Positions 6,784 through 13,405 of a stretch of DNA of 13,750 bases are shown here, in pieces. A program made the position numbers and the translations under genes. Positions within the stretch are counted from its first letter, which is position 1, and each line of letters starts with the position of its first letter. Location of the stretch: the NCBI GenBank assembly GCA_026389735.1, contig JAPLHH010000085.1, positions 1-13,750 on the forward strand, given 5' to 3'. This DNA is from Chloroflexota bacterium. GTDB lineage: Bacteria; Chloroflexota; Dehalococcoidia; GIF9; UBA5620. Below the pieces are notes generated by a model. It saw nothing but the letters and a program-made list of their open reading frames with translations. It made no database searches and was not told the DNA's origin.

Positions 6784-7476
6784 ATGGTCACAGATGATAA
6801 CAGGATTGAGTTTGTGATTAACAATTTTACCAGCTTGGAAAAGCGATTATCAGAATGTATGGAGTTCATACCATTTGTTGGTCAGAATAAATGTGTTGTT
6901 TCTTCAAAATTCATTCCTATGATTCTAGAATCGTGCGGTCTAATAGAATCGATCCTCAGAGAAATCACCAAGGACAAAAGTAGAAGATACAGTTTTAAGG
7001 ACTATGCAAAATTACATGAAGCGAATTTAGAACTTGATGAAACAATTAGTATTTTTCTTGTGTCGCCAATCAAGTTCTATCAACCATACAAGAGATGGAC
7101 GGAAGTAATACCTGAGTGGTGGGGCTGTTATAACAAATTAAAACACGACAGGTTAAATAATTATGAATTCGCGACCTACGAAACTGCGATATTGTCGCTT
7201 GTGGGATTGCATCAATTGATATCGAAGTGTCGGTTATTTACGGATCATATTATAAAGGCAGGATGGTTTAACCCTTCTGGTGAGTTTATGCCGGAACTTG
7301 TCTGCGCTCGTATATCAGAATCTGGTATACCCCTTTCGACAATCCCTTGTGAATCAAATTTGTTTGTAAGCCCTTTGAATTTTAATTTCGTTTCCTTTCA
7401 AGACGGGGTTCCTGTAATCGAAGAATGTGATTTTAGTGATAGGGTAAAGCTTTTGTTGACTATGTCAGGCTATTAG
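6784..7476 (+). CDS. Unrecognised protein with WWGCYNKLKHDR motif
   Basis: The 230-residue product is soluble, with no signal peptide or membrane helix, and appears mostly helical in its first 160 residues. The most distinctive element is WWGCYNKLKHDR at 112-123, preceded by a long helical segment (about 44-62) and followed by YETAILSLVGLHQLI. An aromatic-YN-x-x-KH-x-R motif between two helices is reminiscent of HEPN-like helical proteins in accessory and defence loci, but I cannot assign the family. The C-terminal third is strand-like and has no known motif. The frame also opens from a TTG at 6745, but AAGGGGT (6771-6777) places the start at the ATG at 6784. By eye the gene is richer in A and T than leuS and its other neighbours, suggesting horizontal transfer. 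Confidence 0.8.
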   Translation: MVTDDNRIEFVINNFTSLEKRLSECMEFIPFVGQNKCVVSSKFIPMILESCGLIESILREITKDKSRRYSFKDYAKLHEANLELDETISIFLVSPIKFYQPYKRWTEVIPEWWGCYNKLKHDRLNNYEFATYETAILSLVGLHQLISKCRLFTDHIIKAGWFNPSGEFMPELVCARISESGIPLSTIPCESNLFVSPLNFNFVSFQDGVPVIEECDFSDRVKLLLTMSGY

Positions 7477-7505
7477 TAATTCAAGGCGTTTGTCATCAAG
7501 TGCCC

Positions 7506-7548
7506 GATAAGTAATGCTTATCTGCAGACTAATATGTATAACATTAGT
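7506..7548. repeat. Two adjacent short inverted repeats
   Basis: GATAAG (7506-7511) / CTTATC (7517-7522) forms a 6-bp hairpin with a 5-base loop. Five bases on, ACTAAT (7528-7533) / ATTAGT (7543-7548) encloses TATAAC (7537-7542), a plausible -10 element. The pair lies in the 171-base gap between the unknown gene and the methyltransferase. It may be a transcript end followed by an operator-promoter, but no good -35 is visible. Confidence 0.35.
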
Positions 7549-7647
7549 GACGTTGTTTCTTGGGGATGTGGCATCATACGTGCTGAGATGCGTTAACTGT
7601 AATCATTGGTAGGAGGGATTATATAAGACACCTATAAGGAAATAATC

Positions 7648-8295
7648 ATGGCGCTGAAAATCGTATTAATAGTCATACTGGTAATTCTGGCGTTTCCTAT
7701 TCTGTGGCTCAGCGTGGCTAAGTTAGTCAGGAAGCTGGTTCGTTTTCCGGCGCCGGCGTTTATCGGGCGTCTTCTGGATAGTAACTACAGGAGGAGGATA
7801 CAGCCGCCGGATAAGTTTATACAGCGCAGCGGCATAAAAGAGGACATGCGTGTCCTCGACTTAGGTTGCGGTAGCGGAGCGTTTACTACTTTTGTGGCTA
7901 GGGCTGTCGGTGAGAAGGGGAAAGTGTACGCTCTTGATATCCAGTCAGATATGTTGAAGCAGCTTGAGAAAAAGCTGTCCAAGCCTGAAAACAAAAACAT
8001 CAAGAATATCAAGCTGATTGAAGGCAATGCCTATAAGTTGCCGTTTGATAACGGTTCTCTCGACCTTGTTTACATGGTTACGGTCTTGCAGGAGATACCA
8101 GATAGAAACAGGGCTTTGCACGAGGTAAAGAGGGTATTGAAGCCGGGCGGCGTTCTGGCGGTAACGGAATTGTTTCCTGACCCTGATTATCCCTGGAAGT
8201 CCACCACCATCAAGTTAGGCAAGGGAACCGGCTTTGTGGTGGATGAGGTATCAGGTAACTTTTTTAATTATACGGTGCGGTTTAAGAAGCCGTAG
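7648..8295 (+). CDS. Membrane-anchored class I SAM methyltransferase
   Basis: The 215-residue product starts with one hydrophobic helix (about 4-26) with no cleavage site I can see. It therefore probably anchors a cytoplasmic methyltransferase domain to the membrane; the basic residues after the helix (KLVRKLVR) support an inside orientation. The SAM-binding motif VLDLGCGSG is at 69-77 and Asp97 (YALDIQ) would contact the ribose hydroxyls of SAM. The LPFDNGSLDLVYMVTVLQEIPD and VLKPGGVLAVTE segments complete the Methyltransf_11-type fold. A membrane position hints at a lipid or quinone substrate, as in UbiE-like enzymes, but this is inference. The ATG follows AAGGA (7636-7640). No neighbour reveals the pathway. 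Confidence 0.87.
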   Translation: MALKIVLIVILVILAFPILWLSVAKLVRKLVRFPAPAFIGRLLDSNYRRRIQPPDKFIQRSGIKEDMRVLDLGCGSGAFTTFVARAVGEKGKVYALDIQSDMLKQLEKKLSKPENKNIKNIKLIEGNAYKLPFDNGSLDLVYMVTVLQEIPDRNRALHEVKRVLKPGGVLAVTELFPDPDYPWKSTTIKLGKGTGFVVDEVSGNFFNYTVRFKKP

Positions 8296-8310
8296 GGTGC
8301 TCGTCCGTTT

Positions 8311-8426
8311 TGTCATTGCAGGCACTTGGTGCCGTGGCAATCCTGGTGTGGGGGTGACTTTGAGATTGCCACCCCTTCGCTACGCTCAGGGTCGCAATGA
8401 CAGGTGGGAGTGGCTCGCAGTGACAG
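8311..8426. repeat. Intergenic inverted-repeat cluster, copy 1 (TCATTGC type)
   Basis: TGTCATTGC (8311-8319) and GCAATGACA (8394-8402) form terminal inverted repeats. Between them are a GGCAC-TTG-GTGCC hairpin (8321-8333) and GGCAATC/GATTGCC arms. A decayed further end, CTCGCAGTGACA, follows to about 8426. The whole gap between the membrane methyltransferase and the yggS promoter is made of this element. It belongs to the same family as the clusters at 10005, 11789 and 13457. Confidence 0.75.
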
Positions 8427-8449
8427 CAAGCTAGGGGCCGTTCTTTATT

Positions 8450-8480
8450 TTGAGTAGCACTAGCATCAGTATGTTAGAAT
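8450..8480 (+). promoter_or_regulatory. Promoter placing yggS as a leaderless transcript
   Basis: TTGAGT (8450-8455) and TAGAAT (8475-8480) are 19 bases apart, slightly wide. Initiation about 6-7 bases after the -10 would fall at 8486-8487, on the ATG itself, so the mRNA would have almost no leader. Confidence 0.4.
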
Positions 8481-8485
8481 AGAGG

Positions 8486-9151
8486 ATGGTGGATATAGAG
8501 GCGAACGTTCGAGAAGTGCAGAGGTGTATTGCCCGGGCCTGCGAGCGAAGCAACAGGTCGCCCGGTGAGATAACGCTGGTGGCGGTTACCAAGGTGGTTG
8601 GGATTTCGGCGATAAGGGCGGCTTTCGACTGCGGGCTAAGGGATTTCGGCGAGAATCGAGTCCAGGAAGCAGAAGGTAAGATAGGACAGCTTTCAGACCT
8701 TAAACCTGATGTTACCTGGCACATGGTGGGGCATCTTCAGAGCAATAAGGCTAAGACAGCCTTAGAGTTATTTGACATAATTCACAGCGTTGATTCCATA
8801 AAGCTGGCCGAAAATTTGAGTCGCCGGGTGGAGAAAACCCTTCCTGTTTTGCTTCAGGTGAATGTTTCTGGAGAAGCAACCAAGAGCGGTTTCGCTGTAA
8901 ATGAGGTTGGGGCAGCGGTCGAAGGGGTAAGGCAGTTGCCTAATCTGAAGGTGATGGGGCTGATGACCATTGCTCCGTTAGTGAAGGATATTGAGAAAGC
9001 TCGTCCGGTATTTCGGAAGCTGCGGGAGCTGCGAGATTTTTTAGGACTGGAACATCTGTCCATGGGTATGACTGATGATTTCGAGGTGGCGATTGAGGAA
9101 GGGGCGACCATGCTCAGGATAGGTCGGGCTATTTTCGGCGAAAGGAGGTAG
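8486..9151 (+). CDS. PLP homeostasis protein, YggS/PROSC family
   Basis: This 221-residue protein binds pyridoxal 5'-phosphate without known enzymatic activity and balances free PLP and amino/keto-acid pools. The PLP lysine is Lys36 (LVAVTK). FGENRVQE (54-61), HMVGHLQSNK (79-88) and the phosphate-binding C-terminus from SMGMTDDFEVAI to RIGRAIFG are all conserved; the more usual form of that motif has Ser where this has Thr (MGMT for MGMS). The start is ATG 8486 or GTG 8489. AGAGG directly abuts it, too close to act as a normal ribosome site, which agrees with a leaderless transcript. proC begins 2 bases after the stop; the yggS-proC order is very common in bacteria. Confidence 0.95.
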   Translation: MVDIEANVREVQRCIARACERSNRSPGEITLVAVTKVVGISAIRAAFDCGLRDFGENRVQEAEGKIGQLSDLKPDVTWHMVGHLQSNKAKTALELFDIIHSVDSIKLAENLSRRVEKTLPVLLQVNVSGEATKSGFAVNEVGAAVEGVRQLPNLKVMGLMTIAPLVKDIEKARPVFRKLRELRDFLGLEHLSMGMTDDFEVAIEEGATMLRIGRAIFGERR

Positions 9152-9153
9152 CT

Positions 9154-9954
9154 ATGAAGATAAGTTTTATCGGTGGTGGAACTATGGGGGAAGCGATAAT
9201 TAAAAGCCTACTGGCTAAAGGAGCAGCTAAACCTGGCGATGTCACTGTCAGCGATGTCAGCCAGTCGCGGCGAGATATTTTGAAGGAGAAACATGGTGTT
9301 AAGACTACGGCTGACAACAGAGAAGCAGCGAAGGGTGCTGAAGTTGTTGTTCTGGCGGTGAAGCCGCAGGAGCTGAGCAAGGTGCTGGGCGAGCTAAAGG
9401 GGATAGCACCTCAGCAGCTGGTGTTGTCCATAGTGGCCGGGGCTACTTTGGAGAGTATAGGCCAAGGGCTAAACCATTCTTGCCTGGTTCGGGCGATGCC
9501 TAACATGCCGGCGCAGATAGGCGAAGGTATAACGGTATGGACAGCCACTGCCGAGGTGAACCAGAAGCAGAAGGATATGGCGCAGTCCATACTGGCTGCG
9601 TTGGGCAAGGAAATCTATGTCAGTGGCGAGAAATATATAGACATGGCGACTGCCTTAAGCGGCAGCGGTCCGGCTTATGTTTTCCTCATCATTGAGGCAC
9701 TGGTTGATGCCGGTGTGCATATAGGTCTGCCCCGTGATATGGCTGAAAAGCTGGTAGTACAGACGGTGCTGGGTTCGACGCGAGCCGTCGAAGCGATGGG
9801 GAAGCATCCCGCTGAGCTGAAGAACATGGTGACATCGCCAGGGGGTACGACGACTGAGGGACTATTACAACTGGAGTCAGGCGGTCTGCGTTCTCTGCTC
9901 CTTCAGGCGGTAATCGCCGCCTATAATAAGGCTAAAGCTCTGGGAGCTAAGTAG
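9154..9954 (+). CDS. proC: Pyrroline-5-carboxylate reductase
   Basis: The enzyme carries out the last step of proline synthesis, reducing 1-pyrroline-5-carboxylate with NAD(P)H in the cytoplasm. At 266 residues it has the usual length. The N-terminal Rossmann motif is IGGGTMGEA (6-14). AVKPQ lies in the middle, and the ProC signature ALSGSGPAY is at 167-175. SPGGTTTEGL (228-237) belongs to the C-terminal dimerisation and substrate domain. The ribosome site AAGGAGGT overlaps the end of yggS, so translation of the two is probably coupled. The next ORF, a methyltransferase, begins 16 bases after its stop. Confidence 0.97.
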   Translation: MKISFIGGGTMGEAIIKSLLAKGAAKPGDVTVSDVSQSRRDILKEKHGVKTTADNREAAKGAEVVVLAVKPQELSKVLGELKGIAPQQLVLSIVAGATLESIGQGLNHSCLVRAMPNMPAQIGEGITVWTATAEVNQKQKDMAQSILAALGKEIYVSGEKYIDMATALSGSGPAYVFLIIEALVDAGVHIGLPRDMAEKLVVQTVLGSTRAVEAMGKHPAELKNMVTSPGGTTTEGLLQLESGGLRSLLLQAVIAAYNKAKALGAK

Positions 9955-9970
9955 GGACCGCTGCCCTTCT

Positions 9971-10957
9971 ATGTTCGCTATCAGGTTGTTTGGCAAATCC
10001 TACCCGTCATTGCGAGCGAAGCGTGGCAATCTCAAGGTTTCACCAAACCATCGAGATTCTTCGGTCGCTCCGCTTCCTCAGAATGACAGGGAAGAGGGAC
10101 CGAGATTGCCACGGCACTCCGTGCCTCGCAATGACAGAAAAAGACTGCGGGATTGCTTCGTCGCTGACGCTCCTCGCAATGACAAAAGACATTGTCAGTT
10201 TGACATAGAATGGGATGATGAAAATATTTTTCCTGAGGTGGTTTATCCGGATGTGGCGTTCTTATTTCGGAGGATGAACGAAGTTACCCTGGAGAGCGTG
10301 AATCCAAGAGAGGGAGAAGTGATATTGGATATTGGATGTGGCAGGGGTATTGACGGCGTGGAGATGGCTAAGAAAGGGGCGGTGGTTATCGGGCTTGAAC
10401 CTTCGAATGTAATGGTAGGACATGCCAGGAATCATATCTCTCAAAGCGGAGCGAGTATGAGCCTGGTTCAGGGGGTGGGGGAGCACCTGCCTTTCCAGCT
10501 TCGGTCTCTGGACAGGATTGTGTGTAAAGGGGCGCTGGACCACTTTCCTGACCCGGCGATGGTCATAGAGCAGATTGCCATGGTGCTTAAACCTGGAGGG
10601 AAAGCGATAATAGCCATAGCCAATTTTGGAAGCCTTGGCTTTAAGCTAGGGAAGATGGTGTGGCTCTTCAGGAAGATGCTCGGTTTTAAGGCCACGGAAG
10701 GAAGGATGCCGTGGGAAGTGCCGCCCGACCATACGCATAGATTTGATTACTCGTTTCTTAAACGCCTGGTGAACAGCCAGCTTGAAGTGGAACAAACTAC
10801 TGGAGTGTCGCTGTTTTTTGGGCTTCCGTGGTGGGGCATATTTCTGGCTAAGTGTCCCAAAGGCATGTCGCTTGGCATATTAAATTCGCTGGATAGAGTA
10901 GCTAGGCGTTTGCCTTCCCTTAGTGATGTTGTGGTACTGAGATGTAGGTCGAAGTAA
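9971..10957 (+). CDS. Class I SAM methyltransferase with repeat-derived N-terminus
   Basis: The ORF from ATG 9971 encodes 328 residues, but residues about 12-72 are translated from the repeat cluster at 10005-10184 and give periodic PQNDR, PRNDR and PRNDK units. The genuine protein begins no later than about residue 77 (FDIEWDDENIFPEVVYPD). The SAM motif ILDIGCGRG is at 118-126, Glu143 (GLEPS) would bind the SAM ribose, and CKGALDHFPDP and VLKPGGKAII follow. Start choices are poor. ATG 9971 has only TAGGGA 12 bases upstream. GTG 10238 lacks a ribosome site, and ATG 10274 has GGAGG touching it and would cut a conserved-looking segment. Either the repeat inserted near the original start and is now translated, or the true start is a weak internal one. 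The substrate is unknown. The gene may be read through from proC. Confidence 0.8.
   Translation: MFAIRLFGKSYPSLRAKRGNLKVSPNHRDSSVAPLPQNDREEGPRLPRHSVPRNDRKRLRDCFVADAPRNDKRHCQFDIEWDDENIFPEVVYPDVAFLFRRMNEVTLESVNPREGEVILDIGCGRGIDGVEMAKKGAVVIGLEPSNVMVGHARNHISQSGASMSLVQGVGEHLPFQLRSLDRIVCKGALDHFPDPAMVIEQIAMVLKPGGKAIIAIANFGSLGFKLGKMVWLFRKMLGFKATEGRMPWEVPPDHTHRFDYSFLKRLVNSQLEVEQTTGVSLFFGLPWWGIFLAKCPKGMSLGILNSLDRVARRLPSLSDVVVLRCRSK
10005..10184. repeat. Intergenic inverted-repeat cluster, copy 2, inside an ORF
   Basis: Four half-units are visible. The first starts CGTCATTGCGAGCGAAGCG (10005 on). The second is a CAGAATGACA-ending arm (to about 10088). Then come two arms ending CTCGCAATGACA, near 10136 and at 10184. 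Each carries a GAGATT or GGGATT start, so the ends alternate between TCATTGC and TCATTCT types and the cluster is a chimera of both. Its length, about 180 bases, preserves the downstream reading frame. Confidence 0.8.
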
Positions 10958-10985
10958 GGGCTGGAGTGCTCTTGCAGTTTCACCC

Positions 10986-11747
10986 TCACCCTATCCCTAT
11001 CCCTCTCCCTTCAAGGGAGAGGGGATTTCCCGAGGAATTGTGAACCTTGCGGGCATAAAGGACCAGGCTTTTGGAGAAGAAGTTGTTGAGAAAGCTATCG
11101 AGCAGGCGTACAGGTAGCCGTTCGTTATTTATGTCCCACACCAGGAATTTGTAATAAAGGGAAGGGAACAGAGCCTTTTCATTGTCTACCCCGAAGAGGC
11201 AGCGGGATATCCAATAGAAGGAATGTAGGGCATGTTTGCGGCGGACGGCATAGATGTCCAGATTGTTTTGTTGTAGCTTGGAGATGATTTCGCTGGATTT
11301 GTATATCCTGATGTGACCTCCGGGGCGGTCATGGTACACGCGGCATAATTTCCAGCAAATAGTTTCAGGTAGATACGATGGGACACTGATGGCAAGCGTG
11401 CCATCGTCTTTCAGCACTCTCACCAGCTCCCTGATACCTTTAATGTCGTCGGGGACGTGCTCCAGAACCTCAGAGCAGATGATTTTATCAAAAGAGGCAT
11501 CTTTGAAGGGGAGGCTTGTTATGTCTCCCTTAAGTAAAAGCCATTTTCCCTTGGTTTCACCCTGTTGTTCCAGGAGATAAAAGGCGTAATGTGCCTTTTT
11601 GAGGTCCACCTCCTCGATATCCAAGGCACAGACCAGGCAATCATTTCGCTTGCATGCTTCCCAGCTGTGTCTGCCCTCGCCGCAGCCAACGTCCAGAACT
11701 CGCTCACCATCCTTAATTCCTATGAGGTCATAGTCGATGGTAAGCAT
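10986..11747 (-). CDS. Class I SAM methyltransferase (Methyltransf_11 type)
   Basis: The 253-residue protein starts MLTIDYDLIGIKDGERVLDV, placing the SAM motif VLDVGCGEG at only 17-25. This early motif and the GEGRHSWEA sequence match a known subgroup that begins this way, so the N-terminus looks complete. Asp43 (ALDIEE) would bind the ribose. LPFKDASFDKIICSEVLEHVPDD and DGTLAISVPSYLPE complete the fold. The C-terminal half has a HIRIYKSSEI segment typical of the subgroup, whose substrates are unknown to me. The last 14 or so residues (GNPLSLEGRGIGIG) are translated from an unrelated GC-rich hairpin repeat, so the ancestral stop was probably lost. The ribosome site is weak (GGGA). It converges on the previous methyltransferase gene. 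Confidence 0.87.
   Translation of the reverse strand: MLTIDYDLIGIKDGERVLDVGCGEGRHSWEACKRNDCLVCALDIEEVDLKKAHYAFYLLEQQGETKGKWLLLKGDITSLPFKDASFDKIICSEVLEHVPDDIKGIRELVRVLKDDGTLAISVPSYLPETICWKLCRVYHDRPGGHIRIYKSSEIISKLQQNNLDIYAVRRKHALHSFYWISRCLFGVDNEKALFPSLYYKFLVWDINNERLPVRLLDSFLNNFFSKSLVLYARKVHNSSGNPLSLEGRGIGIG
11001..11023. terminator. GC-rich hairpin between convergent genes
   Basis: CCCTCTCCC (11001-11009) pairs with GGGAGAGGG (11015-11023) around a TTCAA loop. It is flanked by CCCTATCCCTAT-type tandem copies at 10983-11000. This is a common intergenic hairpin repeat in environmental genomes. It can serve as a bidirectional transcript end, though no T-run follows, and it lies inside the 3' end of the minus-strand coding frame. 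Confidence 0.5.
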
Positions 11748-11788
11748 TCATGATATCCCAGATGTACTTTTGTGACATCATTGTCTTG

Positions 11789-11932
11789 TGTCATTCTGAG
11801 CCCTTCGCCTTCTGTCATTCTGAGCGAAGCGAAGAATCTCACATGGCTCAGGACAGGCTCCGCGAAGAATCTCACTCAGGGTAGGCTCTGAGAGGGCTAT
11901 GAAATTCTTCGCCCTTTGGGCTCAGAATAACA
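11789..11932. repeat. Intergenic inverted-repeat cluster, copy 3 (TCATTCT type)
   Basis: TGTCATTCTGAG occurs at 11789-11800 and again at 11813-11824, there continuing as GCGAAGCGAAGAATCTC. A further GAAGAATCTCACTCAGG arm follows. The cluster closes with CTCAGAATAACA (11921-11932), one base different from the complement of the start. It fills most of the 235-base gap between the ferredoxin and methyltransferase genes; the rest of that gap shows nothing I can name. Confidence 0.75.
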
Positions 11933-11982
11933 AGGATTGCTGGCTTAATTCTTTAAGATAATTTATATTTCTGAGATTTTGA

Positions 11983-12249
11983 TTATGTAGCTTCTGGGGT
12001 TTTGCCGGGGTGAAGTTTCTTCCACTTTTCCAATAGTTGTTCGCGGCTTTCCTTGTGGGCAGGGTCTGGAACGCAGCAATCTACAGGGCAAACCTCGGCG
12101 CATTTAGGTGATGCAAACCAGCCAACGCATTCAGTGCACTTAGCGGGGTCGATGACATATATCGTGTCCCCTTCTTTGATGGCTTCGTTCTTGCATTCTG
12201 GCTCGCAGGCGCCGCAGCTAATACATTCATCAGTGATTTTGTACGCCAT
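11983..12249 (-). CDS. 2[4Fe-4S] ferredoxin, Alvin type
   Basis: This 88-residue soluble electron carrier has nine cysteines in the pattern of Allochromatium vinosum-type ferredoxins, plus a tenth at 59. The first motif is Cys9, 12, 15 and 19. The second is Cys38, 41, 50 and 54, with an enlarged eight-residue gap between Cys41 and Cys50. By analogy cluster I is held by Cys9, 12, 15 and 54 and cluster II by Cys38, 41, 50 and 19; Cys58 and Cys59 are extra. The helical tail [12 protein letters not shown] is also typical of the type, which tends to have very low redox potentials. AAGGAGG stands 12 bases before the ATG. It probably belongs to the rsmD-coaD transcript, as no terminator or promoter is evident in the 67-base gap. 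Its redox partner is not in the window. Confidence 0.95.
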   Translation of the reverse strand: MAYKITDECISCGACEPECKNEAIKEGDTIYVIDPAKCTECVGWFASPKCAEVCPVDCCVPDPAHKESREQLLEKWKKLHPGKTPEAT

Positions 12250-12316
12250 TTTTTAAGTTAACCTCCTTAGATTTTGTTATATATTGCTCTTAATTGTAGT
12301 TTTTTTGCTCATTGTC

Positions 12317-12832
12317 TCAGCGTGATACCCCCTTTCTTGCAGGGGGACAAGCCTCTGGGGCGAACCTTCCCTTCAAGGCAGCAGCAACGTGGTCTGGCAC
12401 CATCTCCTCGAGGCAACCTCCTAGCTGGGCCACTTCCTTGAGCAGGCTGGAGCTGAGGAATTGATACTGCAAGCTTGCCATGCAACAGACCAGCTCAAGG
12501 TCAGGTGCCAGCTTTTTGTTCATCATCGCCATCTCAAACTCTCGTTCAAAATCGGAGCTCATCCGCAGCCCTCTGACCATAACCTGCGCGCCCACCTTCT
12601 TAGCGAAATCAACTGTAAGGCTAGAGTAAGATTGGACTCGGACGTTCTTCAGATGAGCTACCGCTTGCTGGGTCATCCGCACTCGTTCTTCGGTAGAGAA
12701 AAGAAGTCGTTTCTCAGGCCTGTCATAAACGCCAACTATTAACTCGTCAAATATTGACGAGGCGCGTTGGATGATGTCAAGGTGCCCAAGGGTTACAGGG
12801 TCGAAGCTACCGGGATAGATAGCGATAGTCAA
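12317..12832 (-). CDS. coaD: Phosphopantetheine adenylyltransferase
   Basis: The enzyme transfers AMP from ATP to 4'-phosphopantetheine, the penultimate step of coenzyme A synthesis. PGSFDPVTLGH at 7-17 holds the TxGH nucleotide-binding motif. RGLRMSSDFEREFEMAMMN (87-105) and the SSSLLKEVAQLGG segment near 128-140 are the other family signatures. The start is TTG at 12832-12830, chosen because AAGGAGGT lies 7 bases upstream within the end of rsmD and translation gives MTIAIYPGSFD. The stop of rsmD overlaps as TTGA, implying coupled translation. At 171 residues it is about 10 longer than usual. The tail (roughly APEACPPARKGVSR) is encoded by a GC-rich hairpin, CCCCCT 12328-12333 / AGGGGG 12341-12346. 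Confidence 0.97.
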   Translation of the reverse strand: MTIAIYPGSFDPVTLGHLDIIQRASSIFDELIVGVYDRPEKRLLFSTEERVRMTQQAVAHLKNVRVQSYSSLTVDFAKKVGAQVMVRGLRMSSDFEREFEMAMMNKKLAPDLELVCCMASLQYQFLSSSLLKEVAQLGGCLEEMVPDHVAAALKGRFAPEACPPARKGVSR

Positions 12833-13383
12833 GATTTAACCTCCTTGCGGTATATCGAAATGCAGGTGTCACCATACCGTTTTTCTTTGATTAGAGATAG
12901 GGCATCATAACTTTGTTGTAGTGGCAAGCGGGAAGCGTGAGAGATTACGATTAGAGATTTGTCATCTATGACTTTTGAATTGGCCAATTGCATTACAATA
13001 TGATTTATTGACGGGTCTGAGTAAGGTGGATCCATAAATACAATATCATATTTGTTGTCAAGAAAGGTAAGGGCCTTAGCTACACTGCAGCAGTAGACAT
13101 GAGCCTTTTGTAAAAATCCGACCTTGTGCTAATTCTGTTTAATGATAGCACAACTTTTGGGTTGTTGGTCAACGAAGTCGACCCACTCCGCATCGCGGCT
13201 TAAGGCTTCGATACCCAGGGCGCCGGTGCCAGCAAACAAGTCTAGTGCCCGAGACGAGTAACTGTTGAGTGATGCAAGAATAGAAAATATGGCTTCTCTC
13301 ACCCTGTCTGTTGTTGGGCGAACCAAATCGTTCTTGGGCACCTTCAATTGTTGCCCCTTAGCAATACCACCGGTAATTCGCAT
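12829..13383 (-). pseudogene. rsmD: rsmD, 16S rRNA m2G966 methyltransferase, interrupted by one amber codon
   Basis: Read as one frame, 185 codons match RsmD over full length. MRITGGIAKGQQLKVP and RPTTDRVREAIFSIL form the N-terminus. The SAM motif DLFAGTGALGIEALSR is at about 48-63, the catalytic DPPY at 118-121, and the domain ends at a TGA overlapping coaD. Codon 85 (13131-13129) is TAG, falling in IIKQN-stop-HKVGFL. There is no frameshift: both halves are in the same frame. The family usually has a leucine there (NLxxL), so a single TTG-to-TAG change would explain it. The first half alone lacks DPPY, so without readthrough the enzyme should be inactive. Possible explanations are a recent nonsense mutation, a sequencing error, or suppression. 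TAG is the normal stop of five other genes here, which argues against genome-wide recoding. A strong promoter lies upstream. Confidence 0.9.
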
Positions 13384-13405
13384 TGTCCAGAACCTTTGTC
13401 AGCAT

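Noticed and set aside
8234..8434. A 66-residue plus-strand reading frame after the membrane methyltransferase
   Set aside because: It overlaps the end of that gene in another frame and then runs through a repeat element.
10005..10184. CRISPR array
   Set aside because: The units are unequal, alternate in orientation and are themselves inverted repeats; there are no equal direct repeats with unique spacers and no cas genes.
13129..13131. Pyrrolysine or genome-wide TAG recoding
   Set aside because: TAG ends five other intact genes here (hydratase, toxin, membrane methyltransferase, yggS, proC), RsmD is not a pyrrolysine protein, and no pyl gene is in view. Local suppression is not excluded.
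12829..13383. Two separate genes, or a frameshifted rsmD
   Set aside because: The halves are in the same frame and join into one normal-length RsmD with only a TAG between them; the second half has no ribosome site before its first ATG.
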